Assembly: GCA_041554195.1 (NCBI GenBank)
Contig: JBFFMJ010000006.1
Coordinates: 135,521-199,520, forward strand
Source: JAPHSX01 sp041554195
GTDB lineage: Bacteria; Pseudomonadota; Gammaproteobacteria; Thiohalomonadales; Thiohalomonadaceae
Direction: 5' to 3'
DNA: 64,000 nucleotides
The number at the start of each line of letters is the position of its first letter. The stretch's first letter is position 1. Below are positions 53,183-61,056 of this stretch, one piece after another. Made by a program: the position numbers and the translations under genes. The notes below the pieces were generated by a model that saw only the letters and a list, made by a program, of their open reading frames with translations, did not search any database and was not told the origin of the DNA.

Positions 53183-55366
53183 CTATCGTCTCTTACAGGC
53201 TGGATTGACAGCGATATATTTATCGTACATAAATGGAGCTGATAGCGGATATGGGAGGATGTGTCGGTATGGGCAATTATTATATTTCGCCCATCTTTTT
53301 GACAACGTCTCCACGAAATATTCACTTTTCCATACCTCATTAGGGAGCCACAGCCACATGTCGTTTTTATCCCCGCCAGATTTGTTATTTCTAAGCTCAA
53401 GCGCTCTGACAAGCCCATCTCCGCCCTGACTGTCAGCAATCTTGTTAAATAAGGCTCTAAGGCTCCTGCTATATATATGTATTACGAGTGAATCAAGAAT
53501 TTCCATATCCTGTAATGAAGCGTCAGAAAACTGCTCTAGAGTGGCCATACCATTTCTGCTTAGTGCAAGTATTATTTCTCTATCATTTTTCATTTCCTCA
53601 GGAAGAGTGTTGTAGAAATGGGCATTGCGCTCAACCATAAGAGCTACGAGTTCCTTATCGTTATGAAAAGCGGTGTCGGAAAAATATAAGGTTCTATTTG
53701 ATGTGGCCAGAGAAAGCTTTACCATCGCCCTATCGGATTTGTAACGTGCTGATGCAAACTCAAGCGCGTCACCATTTGTTTGGGTGGCATGTGTTACGAC
53801 ATCTTCATTATCCCTAAGGCGTTTTGAAGCATATTTAATCGCCGCTCCGTCTTGTGAAACTGCGACTAACACAATTTCCTGATCATCTTGTATCTCTTTC
53901 GACAAGTGCCTCAAAACATGCCCATTCTGTTTTATGCACGCAATGACGAAATCTCTGTCATTTCTGAGTGTTTCAGATGCATATAGAAACGCCTTGTGAT
54001 TGTACTTGCACAATGATAACACTCTAGGTTTATCTGTAAAAAATGACTCGTGCAAAAAATCTAGATCAATATCAGCGCCGACTTTACCAATAAAGTCTGG
54101 GGAGTAGAGCTTTTTCTTGACAAACGCAAGCTTGGGGTCATCTGGTTGGCTCTTAAGGTGTTTATATATGGTGGCGTACAGGGCGTAAAACCCGTGCTTC
54201 CTTCCTTGTTCTGCAGCGGTAATCAGGGAGCGGTAATCCTGAGTTGTAAGATTGTTGATGGTTACGACTTCTGACTTGGAAAAATCCGTACTGGAACCGA
54301 AGCGATCGTAATACCAGTCGTTATCTTCGTCATTGAATCTGCTGTCTAAGTAGGGATCTACGTCCTTGTTTGGAACATAGAGTGTGATGTACTTTCCGTA
54401 TACCCAGCCTAGAACTGATTCATCCTTTATCTGGTACCAGTAGTACGATTCATTGTTGATATCAGTGCGGCTCTCACTCTCTTTCAACAATTCTACAACC
54501 TGGTTTTTATATAGCACCCCGGTGTAGCGCCCATTTAGTGACGGGGTATCCCGCACCCTTACCTCGTCGTCATTTATTAGCGCTATCTCGCCGAATAGTG
54601 AAAATTTACCTCCATAGCTATTGTCTTTCGGTATCTCCGAGATAATGCGCTGTATTTCTGGGTCTGAGATATAGCGGTAAGGCACATATCTCAGTGCGCT
54701 GGTAGACTTTGTTGCCGCCTTGAGTACAACCTCCCGATCCGGGTCAATGGCGTATTTAATCATATTTGGATTATTTTCAATCACGATAAGCTGGAGCTTT
54801 TTGTCAGCTTTCAGTCTATTGCTAAGGTTTCGAAAAACATAGGGCGCATTAATCTTCATTCCCGCTTCAACAATCTCCATATCTTCACGCAGGACTGGGG
54901 CTGCCAGCCTGAAAATTTGGATGAACTTTTGTTCCTGAATGATACGCAGCACCAGCTCGCGGTCTGCGATTGGCGGGAAGTATCCTGGATTGTGCCTACG
55001 GATCGAGAAGGTGTTAATGAAATCTTCTGAGAGGATGCGCTGCTTTAGTATGCGGTATTTTGGGTCGTCTGGATGCTCTTGCAAGTGTCTGAATAGGGTG
55101 GCATCCAGGGCTGGAAAAACCTGTGTCGTGCTGTAGTCATTATTCTCAAAGTAGTGATTTATGAGTAGCTCATACTCATCTTCATTTAGGGAGTTGATGT
55201 CGTGTGTCTGGTAATAATATTCCGTACTGGCATTAAAGCGTTCGAAAAACCAAGGCGTTTCCTGCTTGAATTTAAGATAGGGACTCAGTGTATCTTCCTC
55301 GGCATATGCCGTGATTCCAGAACAAGCTAGGAGTATTATGACAAACAGATTTTTGCAGGTATTCAC
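53183..55366 (-). CDS. Secreted SH3/DUF4116-repeat protein
   Basis: 727 residues with a signal peptide (NLFVIILLACSGITAYAEE). A bacterial SH3-like segment lies near 270-335 (EVRVRDTPSLNGRYTGVLYK...YYWYQIKDESVLGWVYGKYI). DUF4116-type repeats, which recur as RDREFVIA...VLRHLSK... and DDQEIVLVAVSQDGAAIKYAS, cover about 150-240 and 450-620. The repeats have no established role. The start is GTG 55366, with AGGAG 7 bases upstream, and it overlaps the Wzy-like gene's stop by 4 bases. It is thus cotranscribed and probably acts with it at the cell envelope. Confidence 0.78.
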   Translation of the reverse strand: MNTCKNLFVIILLACSGITAYAEEDTLSPYLKFKQETPWFFERFNASTEYYYQTHDINSLNEDEYELLINHYFENNDYSTTQVFPALDATLFRHLQEHPDDPKYRILKQRILSEDFINTFSIRRHNPGYFPPIADRELVLRIIQEQKFIQIFRLAAPVLREDMEIVEAGMKINAPYVFRNLSNRLKADKKLQLIVIENNPNMIKYAIDPDREVVLKAATKSTSALRYVPYRYISDPEIQRIISEIPKDNSYGGKFSLFGEIALINDDEVRVRDTPSLNGRYTGVLYKNQVVELLKESESRTDINNESYYWYQIKDESVLGWVYGKYITLYVPNKDVDPYLDSRFNDEDNDWYYDRFGSSTDFSKSEVVTINNLTTQDYRSLITAAEQGRKHGFYALYATIYKHLKSQPDDPKLAFVKKKLYSPDFIGKVGADIDLDFLHESFFTDKPRVLSLCKYNHKAFLYASETLRNDRDFVIACIKQNGHVLRHLSKEIQDDQEIVLVAVSQDGAAIKYASKRLRDNEDVVTHATQTNGDALEFASARYKSDRAMVKLSLATSNRTLYFSDTAFHNDKELVALMVERNAHFYNTLPEEMKNDREIILALSRNGMATLEQFSDASLQDMEILDSLVIHIYSRSLRALFNKIADSQGGDGLVRALELRNNKSGGDKNDMWLWLPNEVWKSEYFVETLSKRWAKYNNCPYRHILPYPLSAPFMYDKYIAVNPACKRR

Positions 55367-57102
55367 TTTGTAACTCCTGTTATATATTCGCCTTCCCTGT
55401 AGCGTCTCAGGATGAGTCTCGCAATTTGGAAATTTTCTCCATCCGACCGATTCTTTTGGCGCGTCACTGTGTTGAGTAACTTACGGGCCATGGTCTGTGC
55501 CTTCTCGTGTTCACCGAGCTTAACATAGATTAGCGCCAACTTTCCCATACTGGTGAGGTCTTCAGGGAAGGCCTGGTGCAAATACAGGTAGAGAGGCAGT
55601 GCGGCCTCATACTGACGGCGGAAGAATAGCATATGTGCAGAGATTTTGTAGCTGTTCATGCTCTTGTGATAGAGAATTGCTTTGCCGATATTCTCGCGCA
55701 TGGAGGACAGGTTTTGCTGCCGAAAACCGATGTTTGCCAGAGCAAGATATATGTCGCTGCTTTCCGGATTCAAGTCTCTGGAAATGCTGTAGTAATTCTG
55801 CGCCGATTCTAGATCAGAGACCAGCAGCAGCATTTGCCCCCGGTTGTAGTAAAAGTCAGCCATTACGCCCTTTGCAACTAGGACACACAGCAGGAATAAT
55901 GCAGGTGTGCATACCCATACAAAGGTGCGCGGTACTCGGCTTTGCGGAAGCTTCTGCGTGGGAGTGAGCATACCCAATACCAATGCCAGCAACATGGCAC
56001 TGACAATAGAGCCGACCACCACGGTGTACATCGTCTTTATTGCCAACATCGCCAGCGCGCCAGCTAGCGGCCCTTGTGCGCTTATAACATGCCTAACCAT
56101 GTTGCGGACAAACAGCAGCGCTGCCAACAGCCCACCAAGTCCCAGTTCCGCCCAGTGCATAAGGATGATGTTGTGTGCATCATCTGTCAGCGCGGTGTAA
56201 CTGCCCAGAGTTAGTTGATATTTTGGGTGGCTCTGGAGCACACTGATAACGCCATCCAAATAATGGTTCTTGAATTGCCCAAAGCCCACGCCTAACAGAG
56301 GATTCTTGCCAATCATATCCGTCGTTGCCAGCCATAGTGCGCTACGGCCAATGAGTGAGTACTCATAATAGGTATACACTACAACCAGTCCGACCAGGAC
56401 CAGACCAGCCATCAGCACAAGACTGCGACTTGCCCGCCACAGCAGGTAGAGCGCAAGAAGAATTAGCGTACCCTTGCTCTTTGCCAATATGATGGTGGTG
56501 AGTAATACCAGTTGCATAAGCACAAGAAGGACCTTTTTTCTGCGACTATCGGTGCTTGCGTATAAATGCAGGCCGATAAAAAAAGCTACCCCTAGCAATG
56601 TTGCCAGAAACTCCGGGTTGCCGACGCTGCCCACGATCTTGTCGTGTGTGTTGAGAATATGTTCCGGAGAAAACAGCCTGAAGAATTGTGCTGTGGCGAT
56701 GATGCACTGGGCCAGGGATGTGAGGTAGATGGTGCGTAAAAGTGTCTGTCTTTGCTTATCATGCAGATTGAGCATCAGCAGGTAGATTATGAAAAGCCCG
56801 GCAATCACCCCGGTATTTTGCGCCGCAGCAATCGGAGCAATGGTGTTGACTCCGCTGATCAGCAATAAGCCCAGGTAAAGAGCGATAAAAATATTTACAT
56901 CTCGGCCTGGAGTGACAAGTTGCGACTGGATCGCCATATATACTGTGGAGACAACAAGCAGAACGCAAAATGCAACAAGCTTTGGTAGAAAAAACGCCTC
57001 GTGAAGATTGTCGCTATAAGCGCTAAGAGAGACTGCTAACAGAGCGGCGATTATGTAAATCAAAATTTGTTCTGAATTGAATTTTGCCGCGACATATTTC
57101 AT
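55363..57102 (-). CDS. Wzy/PglL-type O-antigen ligase-like membrane protein
   Basis: 579 residues with about 11 helices in the first 415 residues, then a soluble region with TPR-like repeats (PESSDIYLALANIGFRQQNL, YEAALPLYLYLHQAFPEDL). The Wzy_C-type periplasmic loop is seen in GVGFGQFKNHYLDG and TDDAHNIILMHWAELGLGG, with the HNxxxxxxxExG pattern typical of O-antigen ligases, polymerases and PglL-type O-oligosaccharyltransferases. The sugar and acceptor are unknown. A strong ribosome site (AGGAGG) precedes the ATG. Downstream is the SH3/DUF4116 gene, coupled by a 4-base overlap. Confidence 0.85.
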   Translation of the reverse strand: MKYVAAKFNSEQILIYIIAALLAVSLSAYSDNLHEAFFLPKLVAFCVLLVVSTVYMAIQSQLVTPGRDVNIFIALYLGLLLISGVNTIAPIAAAQNTGVIAGLFIIYLLMLNLHDKQRQTLLRTIYLTSLAQCIIATAQFFRLFSPEHILNTHDKIVGSVGNPEFLATLLGVAFFIGLHLYASTDSRRKKVLLVLMQLVLLTTIILAKSKGTLILLALYLLWRASRSLVLMAGLVLVGLVVVYTYYEYSLIGRSALWLATTDMIGKNPLLGVGFGQFKNHYLDGVISVLQSHPKYQLTLGSYTALTDDAHNIILMHWAELGLGGLLAALLFVRNMVRHVISAQGPLAGALAMLAIKTMYTVVVGSIVSAMLLALVLGMLTPTQKLPQSRVPRTFVWVCTPALFLLCVLVAKGVMADFYYNRGQMLLLVSDLESAQNYYSISRDLNPESSDIYLALANIGFRQQNLSSMRENIGKAILYHKSMNSYKISAHMLFFRRQYEAALPLYLYLHQAFPEDLTSMGKLALIYVKLGEHEKAQTMARKLLNTVTRQKNRSDGENFQIARLILRRYREGEYITGVTK

Positions 57103-57111
57103 ACCCCCCTC

Positions 57112-57297
57112 CTACAGCGCCTGACAGTCAGAGATTTCTGGCTCAGATCTTGAGTTTAAATTCTCATCACACTTGAACAATAAACTCCAAAATGGATCGT
57201 TCCCGCTCATGTCATAACCATCACTCCGGTACAGTGCGGTGACACCTTCATTTCTTACTTGATATTTACGTGAGTGGCATTCCATAGGCTTAGGCAC
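57112..57297 (-). CDS. Possible small protein, uncertain
   Basis: 61 codons from a GTG, or about 57 from an ATG at 57285. It lies 9 bases upstream of the Wzy-like gene on the same strand. It contains two or three Cys and no clear hydrophobic segment or ribosome site. PglL-type ligases are often next to a pilin gene, so it might be a remnant of the 3' end of such a gene, but I see no pilin features. It may be non-coding. Confidence 0.3.
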   Translation of the reverse strand: MPKPMECHSRKYQVRNEGVTALYRSDGYDMSGNDPFWSLLFKCDENLNSRSEPEISDCQAL

Positions 57298-57584
57298 AGG
57301 CTATCGCAGGGTACCAGAAGCTCTTTCTCTAGTTCTCTGTGGCAATCAACATTTATAAACTGTTCTTTGATAACTCATGAAAAATGCTCATATAAGGATT
57401 CATGATGTATTGTTTGCACTCGATATACAGACAACAGATGTTGGGAGAATTTAACCATTTATCTTTAGGCCTTAACGCCAAACTAAGCCGACCGCCGTAG
57501 CGGGACTTGTTGCTATGCTACACAGCACAAAAAAGTGCCGCGGAGGTGGGTCGGTTGGAGCGAGTTTTTATGTGTTTCATTTTA

Positions 57585-57860
57585 TTACACTATATTTACA
57601 TTACATTGATTTTTAGTGTCTTCATAACAATGATGACAGAGTAATTTTGCTTTTAGGTTTGCATTATTTTCTGATTTTTCGTTCCATTCACCTTCTTTTA
57701 TAAAAGACTCATGGCATTTTTCACACCATGCACTTGGCCATGGATCGTCTTCAATTGGTTTTGACGAGTACCAATTGACACCAGAAACACCAACTAAATG
57801 CTCACAGACAAAAGATTCATTTGCTTCACCGTGATATTCAGAAGTATCTTTATTATTCAT
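57585..57860 (-). CDS. Small zinc-ribbon-like protein
   Basis: 91 residues. Cys/His pattern: CEHLVG, then AWCEKCHESF, then LLCHHCYEDTKNQC, so about four Cys pairs that look like zinc or metal sites. The AWC..C and LC..CYE pattern is seen in small uncharacterised proteins; I do not know a function. It is AT-rich, like neighbouring accessory DNA. A ribosome site is not obvious. Confidence 0.7.
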   Translation of the reverse strand: MNNKDTSEYHGEANESFVCEHLVGVSGVNWYSSKPIEDDPWPSAWCEKCHESFIKEGEWNEKSENNANLKAKLLCHHCYEDTKNQCNVNIV

Positions 57861-58094
57861 TTTTTACACATAATTAGATAAATGTTGTCTAATGGAGGTT
57901 ATTAACTTATTGATTTTAAATAACATACAACAATCCCTGTCTCGTTATTGAAATTAGCAAATCGGGACCCCGATAAATTAAGACCACTATACCCCAATGT
58001 TTACGCGTGTAAAAAGTAAGGGGTAACTAGACTGTGAGGCAGGTCCGCTTTAGGGTGGGTAGCCCCCATAGTGGCCTTTCAGCCTGTAAGACCG
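57861..58094. other. Intergenic, nothing seen
   Basis: About 230 bases between the small zinc-ribbon-like gene and the MFS remnant. Nothing is supported apart from the start of the 18-bp motif. Confidence 0.4.
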
Positions 58095-58105
58095 CTACTG
58101 GCCGA
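58088..58105 (+). repeat. 18-bp shared motif, copy 2
   Basis: Identical to 53027-53044. It overlaps the stop codon of the MFS remnant on the opposite strand. Confidence 0.6.
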
Positions 58106-58310
58106 AACCAGGCACTAATTCCGAGTCCTTCAGGTAGTTGCTACCAGACCAAAGATGAATTACCAGGGGCAAATTGCTCGCCCTTGGGGGAAAACCGATA
58201 AAACGCCAAACAATAAGCAACGCCAATAAGCACATCCCCACCGCCACATAGAAGCTGACATCCCCGCCCATCGCATCCCAAGTGTAGCCACTATAGAACG
58301 CTCCCTGCGC
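58095..58310 (-). pseudogene. C-terminal remnant of an MFS-type transporter
   Basis: 71 codons on the minus strand, beginning directly after an in-frame TAG (58311-58313). The first part reads AFYSGYTWDAMGGDVSFYVA and then a hydrophobic stretch ending GFPP. This is the last membrane helix of an MFS permease (the SGWxWDxxGxxxxF motif). No start codon or upstream domains are present. It is adjacent to the LysR gene and looks like a deletion remnant of a former transporter. Confidence 0.65.
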
Positions 58311-58356
58311 CTAATCTTCGAATCACCGGCAGCTACCTTCCCAAGGTCGGAGATTG

Positions 58357-59235
58357 TCAGGTGTCTACGGTTTTTGCGGAGGTCACATCGGGCCTGAAGC
58401 GTTCCGTCAGGTCACGTAGGCCATGTAGTGCTGTCGTCATCGTCTGGTCGCGCCGTTCCAAAGGATAGACCAGGTAAACCGGAAGCGAGAATTCCGGACT
58501 GCCGTCGACGGGAAAAATCTTGCCCTCTTCGATCAAGGGTTGCGTCATGCGTAGCGGAAAGAAACCAGCGCCGCCCGAGTGAAGGATCTGCTGTATCCCC
58601 AACCAGCCGACATTGGCCCGTAGCGCCGGCGGCGCCACATCCGGGTAGTGGGTGGAGAATTGTGACTCAAACTCCGCTCCCCACTCTATGTGTACATAGC
58701 GCTCGTTGAACCACTCGCCATTCCGCTCGGTAGTGACCAACTGCAGCAACTCATCAAACAGATATTCGATACCGAGGCCAGGTCGATTCTCGGGGGTATA
58801 CATCAGGCCGATGTCGATATTGCCCTGTATGAGCCCCTGCATGATGTCCTCCTCAAAGCCGATCTCCATGCGCAACGAGACATCGGGCAGTGTCTGGCGC
58901 ATCCAGTCGCTCCACTGCGGCAGCAGGCCATCCCACAGGGCGATGCGGCCGCGAAGAGTGAGCGTACCGCTGTACCCCTCAGGCAGACCCACGTCATGGC
59001 GCGCCTGCTCGACGGTCCTGACCAGGTTCTTGGCATGGCGCAGGAAGCGCTCCCCAGCGGGGGTCAGTTCTGTACCACCTCGGCTGCGGCGCAGGAGGCG
59101 GGTGCCAAGTTGACGCTCCAGCGCCTGGATACGGGTACTGACCGTCGACTGGGTGATGTGCAGTCGCCGGGCAGCATTGATGAAGTTGCCGGCAGCGACA
59201 ACGGCAAGAAAGGTACGGGCAAACTCTGAGTCCAT
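58357..59235 (-). CDS. LysR-family transcriptional regulator
   Basis: 292 residues. The N-terminal wHTH (EFARTFLAVVAAGNFINAARR, LHITQSTVSTRIQALERQLG) is followed by a two-lobe ligand-binding domain typical of LysR regulators. It is divergent from the HPP-DsrC-hemerythrin genes, and the 114-base gap contains a palindrome at 59249-59265. It most likely controls those genes and itself. The ligand is unknown. An MFS remnant lies just downstream. Confidence 0.92.
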   Translation of the reverse strand: MDSEFARTFLAVVAAGNFINAARRLHITQSTVSTRIQALERQLGTRLLRRSRGGTELTPAGERFLRHAKNLVRTVEQARHDVGLPEGYSGTLTLRGRIALWDGLLPQWSDWMRQTLPDVSLRMEIGFEEDIMQGLIQGNIDIGLMYTPENRPGLGIEYLFDELLQLVTTERNGEWFNERYVHIEWGAEFESQFSTHYPDVAPPALRANVGWLGIQQILHSGGAGFFPLRMTQPLIEEGKIFPVDGSPEFSLPVYLVYPLERRDQTMTTALHGLRDLTERFRPDVTSAKTVDT

Positions 59236-59248
59236 GACGCACTCCTTG

Positions 59249-59265
59249 TATCGAATATTTCGATA
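59249..59265. promoter_or_regulatory. Candidate LysR operator palindrome
   Basis: TATCGAA-TAT-TTCGATA, a perfect 7-bp dyad with a 3-base spacer, 13 bases upstream of the LysR ATG and about 85 bases before the HPP gene. It fits a LysR-type TxxxxxxxxxA dyad. No footprint or second copy supports it. Confidence 0.6.
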
Positions 59266-59349
59266 TTAAAGTGCGAATAATTTCGTTTGTCTAATACATA
59301 GCGAAATACTAGGTTATAAGGGCGTTCAGAATTACTTGGGGGTAATGCG

Positions 59350-60144
59350 ATGCGCTTTGTCACAGGCTTGTTTTCCTGGCGACGGTTGTGGGCCATGTTT
59401 TGGCCCTGCGATCCTAATCACGCCAGCCACAGCGAAAAATTGATCTCGGCGGCTGGGGGGTTTATCGGCATCCTGGCACTGCTCTACGTCAGTCAGGCGG
59501 TGCTCGATCACCAAGGGGCGGTGATGGTAGTCGCCTCAATGGGGGCGAGTGCGGTGTTGCTCTACGCGGTACCGCACGGTGCGCTCTCTCAGCCCTGGGC
59601 GGTCTTCGGTGGGCACCTTGTCTCCGCATTCATCGGGGTCAGTTGCACCACGCTCCTGCCGGACCCACTACTCGCCGCGGCGGCCGCGGTGGGGCTATCC
59701 ATCGGCGCCATGTACTACCTGCACTGCCTCCATCCACCGGGAGGTGCGACCGCCCTGGTGGCGGTGCTGGGTGGCGAGTCGGTAACGGGGCTGGGTTACA
59801 GTTTTATCGTCACACCGGTGCTGGAGAATGTGGCTATCTTGCTGCTGACAGCGGTGCTGCTGAATCTACCGCTGCGCCACCGGCACTATCCTGCCTCACT
59901 GGCCAGGCCGTGTGGTGGTGAGGCACAGCCCGAGGAGAAGGCACCCATTGCTCATAGTGACCTGGTCTATGCCCTGTCGCAGCTTGACTCCTTTATCGAC
60001 GTCAGTGAGCAGGACCTGATCCGCATCTATACCCTGGCGGTCCACCACACCCACAATCCCGTTCCCTGCCACCAGCGTGGGAAAGTGTGCACAGAGGGCA
60101 GCGACCACTGCCTCTGCCGCAGGATCTCTAATGCGCAGGGCTAG
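59350..60144 (+). CDS. HPP family integral membrane protein
   Basis: 264 residues with about four to six helices in the first 170 residues. The family motif is CLHPPGGATALVAVLGG, plus MGASAVLLYAVPHGALSQPW. HPP proteins in plants and cyanobacteria have been linked to nitrite transport; in proteobacteria their substrates are unclear. The C-terminal 90 residues are soluble and contain several Cys and His (PVPCHQRGKVCTEGSDHCLC), possibly a metal site. The ATG has a G-rich site upstream. It starts the set HPP, DsrC-like, hemerythrin. Confidence 0.85.
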   Translation: MRFVTGLFSWRRLWAMFWPCDPNHASHSEKLISAAGGFIGILALLYVSQAVLDHQGAVMVVASMGASAVLLYAVPHGALSQPWAVFGGHLVSAFIGVSCTTLLPDPLLAAAAAVGLSIGAMYYLHCLHPPGGATALVAVLGGESVTGLGYSFIVTPVLENVAILLLTAVLLNLPLRHRHYPASLARPCGGEAQPEEKAPIAHSDLVYALSQLDSFIDVSEQDLIRIYTLAVHHTHNPVPCHQRGKVCTEGSDHCLCRRISNAQG

Positions 60145-60162
60145 CTACAGAGGAGCAGAGCG

Positions 60163-60501
60163 ATGATAGTCAATGGCGATGGACATAACTTGCGGAGCGA
60201 TGGCGAGGGTTACCTAGTCGAGCCCGACGACTGGGATAAGCGTGCCGCAGAACAGCTGGCGGCCCTAGAGCAGGTAACGCTGACCGATGAGCACTGGCAG
60301 GTTATCGAATTCATGCGCCGCTATTACAACAACCACCGGGTTGCCGCGGATGCCCGCTTTGTCATTAAATTCATGGCAGAGGAGATGGCAATGGGCAAGA
60401 GGGCGCGCAACCACCTGTTCAAGCTCTTCCCCTACGGCTACGTACAGCAGGCCTGCAAGATCGCCGGGATGAAGCGGCCACGTGGCTGGAGTACGGGGTA
60501 A
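60163..60501 (+). CDS. DsrC/TusE-family protein lacking the penultimate cysteine
   Basis: 112 residues. The order follows DsrC/TusE: EGYLVEPDDWDKRAAEQLA, LTDEHWQVIEFMRRYYNN, FMAEEMAMGKRARNHLFKLFPY and YVQQACKIAGMKRPRGW. DsrC has two C-terminal cysteines (CysB in the QACKIAG motif, CysA at the penultimate position), and TusE has only CysA. Here only CysB is present; the region that should hold CysA reads RPRGWSTG. It therefore cannot form the DsrC trisulfide and may be an RspA-type regulatory paralogue. It has a good GAGG site and sits 19 bases after HPP. Confidence 0.85.
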   Translation: MIVNGDGHNLRSDGEGYLVEPDDWDKRAAEQLAALEQVTLTDEHWQVIEFMRRYYNNHRVAADARFVIKFMAEEMAMGKRARNHLFKLFPYGYVQQACKIAGMKRPRGWSTG

Positions 60502-60611
60502 GTGAAGGACACCTCTTATCGCACTCACTTATCCAAGCAAGGTGCATATTCACAGCCGTCAATGGGGAGGCTGTAAATGCTGTTCGAGAATAGATCTGGA
60601 GTACGTGCACC

Positions 60612-61052
60612 ATGAAACGCGCGCCCGGCTTACGCTCACTTTCCAGCGATCACCACACGGCCCTGGTACTGGCCCGTCGGCTGTTACTGGCCGTGAGCGC
60701 TAAAGAGGTTGCCGATGGATGGCAGGAGTTAACGAAGCGGTTCCACAAGGAATTGGAACCTCACTTTCATCTGGAGGAGGAGCAACTCCTGCCCGCGCTG
60801 GCGCGCGCGGGTGAAACGGAGATCGTCAAACGCACGCTGGCTGAACATCTCCAGCTAAGGGGCCTCATAGACGATGGGCCTTGTGACGCAGAGACCCTGC
60901 GAGCATTCGCAAAACTGTTGCAGGCACACATCCGCTTTGAGGAGCGTGAATTGTTCACCATCCCCAAAAGCGTCTCACGCAGTTCACCCTCCCCCACTCC
61001 CAGTGATAGTCGGCTTGGCATCGGCCACGTCTCTTGCGTATGGCATCAGTAG
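60612..61052 (+). CDS. Hemerythrin-like (HHE) protein
   Basis: 146 residues. The hemerythrin ligand pattern is clear: SSDHHTALVLARRL, then HKELEPHFHLEEEQLLPAL, AEHLQLRGL and LLQAHIRFEERELF. The HHE domain binds a di-iron centre and may sense or carry oxygen or nitric oxide. The domain ends near residue 118; the last 28 residues are low-complexity Ser/Pro, unlike the family's usual LFPxxE end, perhaps through a small change near the 3' end. It follows the DsrC-like gene by 110 bases and ends just before the convergent GH5-like gene. Confidence 0.82.
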   Translation: MKRAPGLRSLSSDHHTALVLARRLLLAVSAKEVADGWQELTKRFHKELEPHFHLEEEQLLPALARAGETEIVKRTLAEHLQLRGLIDDGPCDAETLRAFAKLLQAHIRFEERELFTIPKSVSRSSPSPTPSDSRLGIGHVSCVWHQ

Positions 61053-61056
61053 CACC

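Noticed and set aside
53140..53439. 99-codon minus frame
   Set aside because: It is a shadow of the 3' end of the DUF4116 gene.
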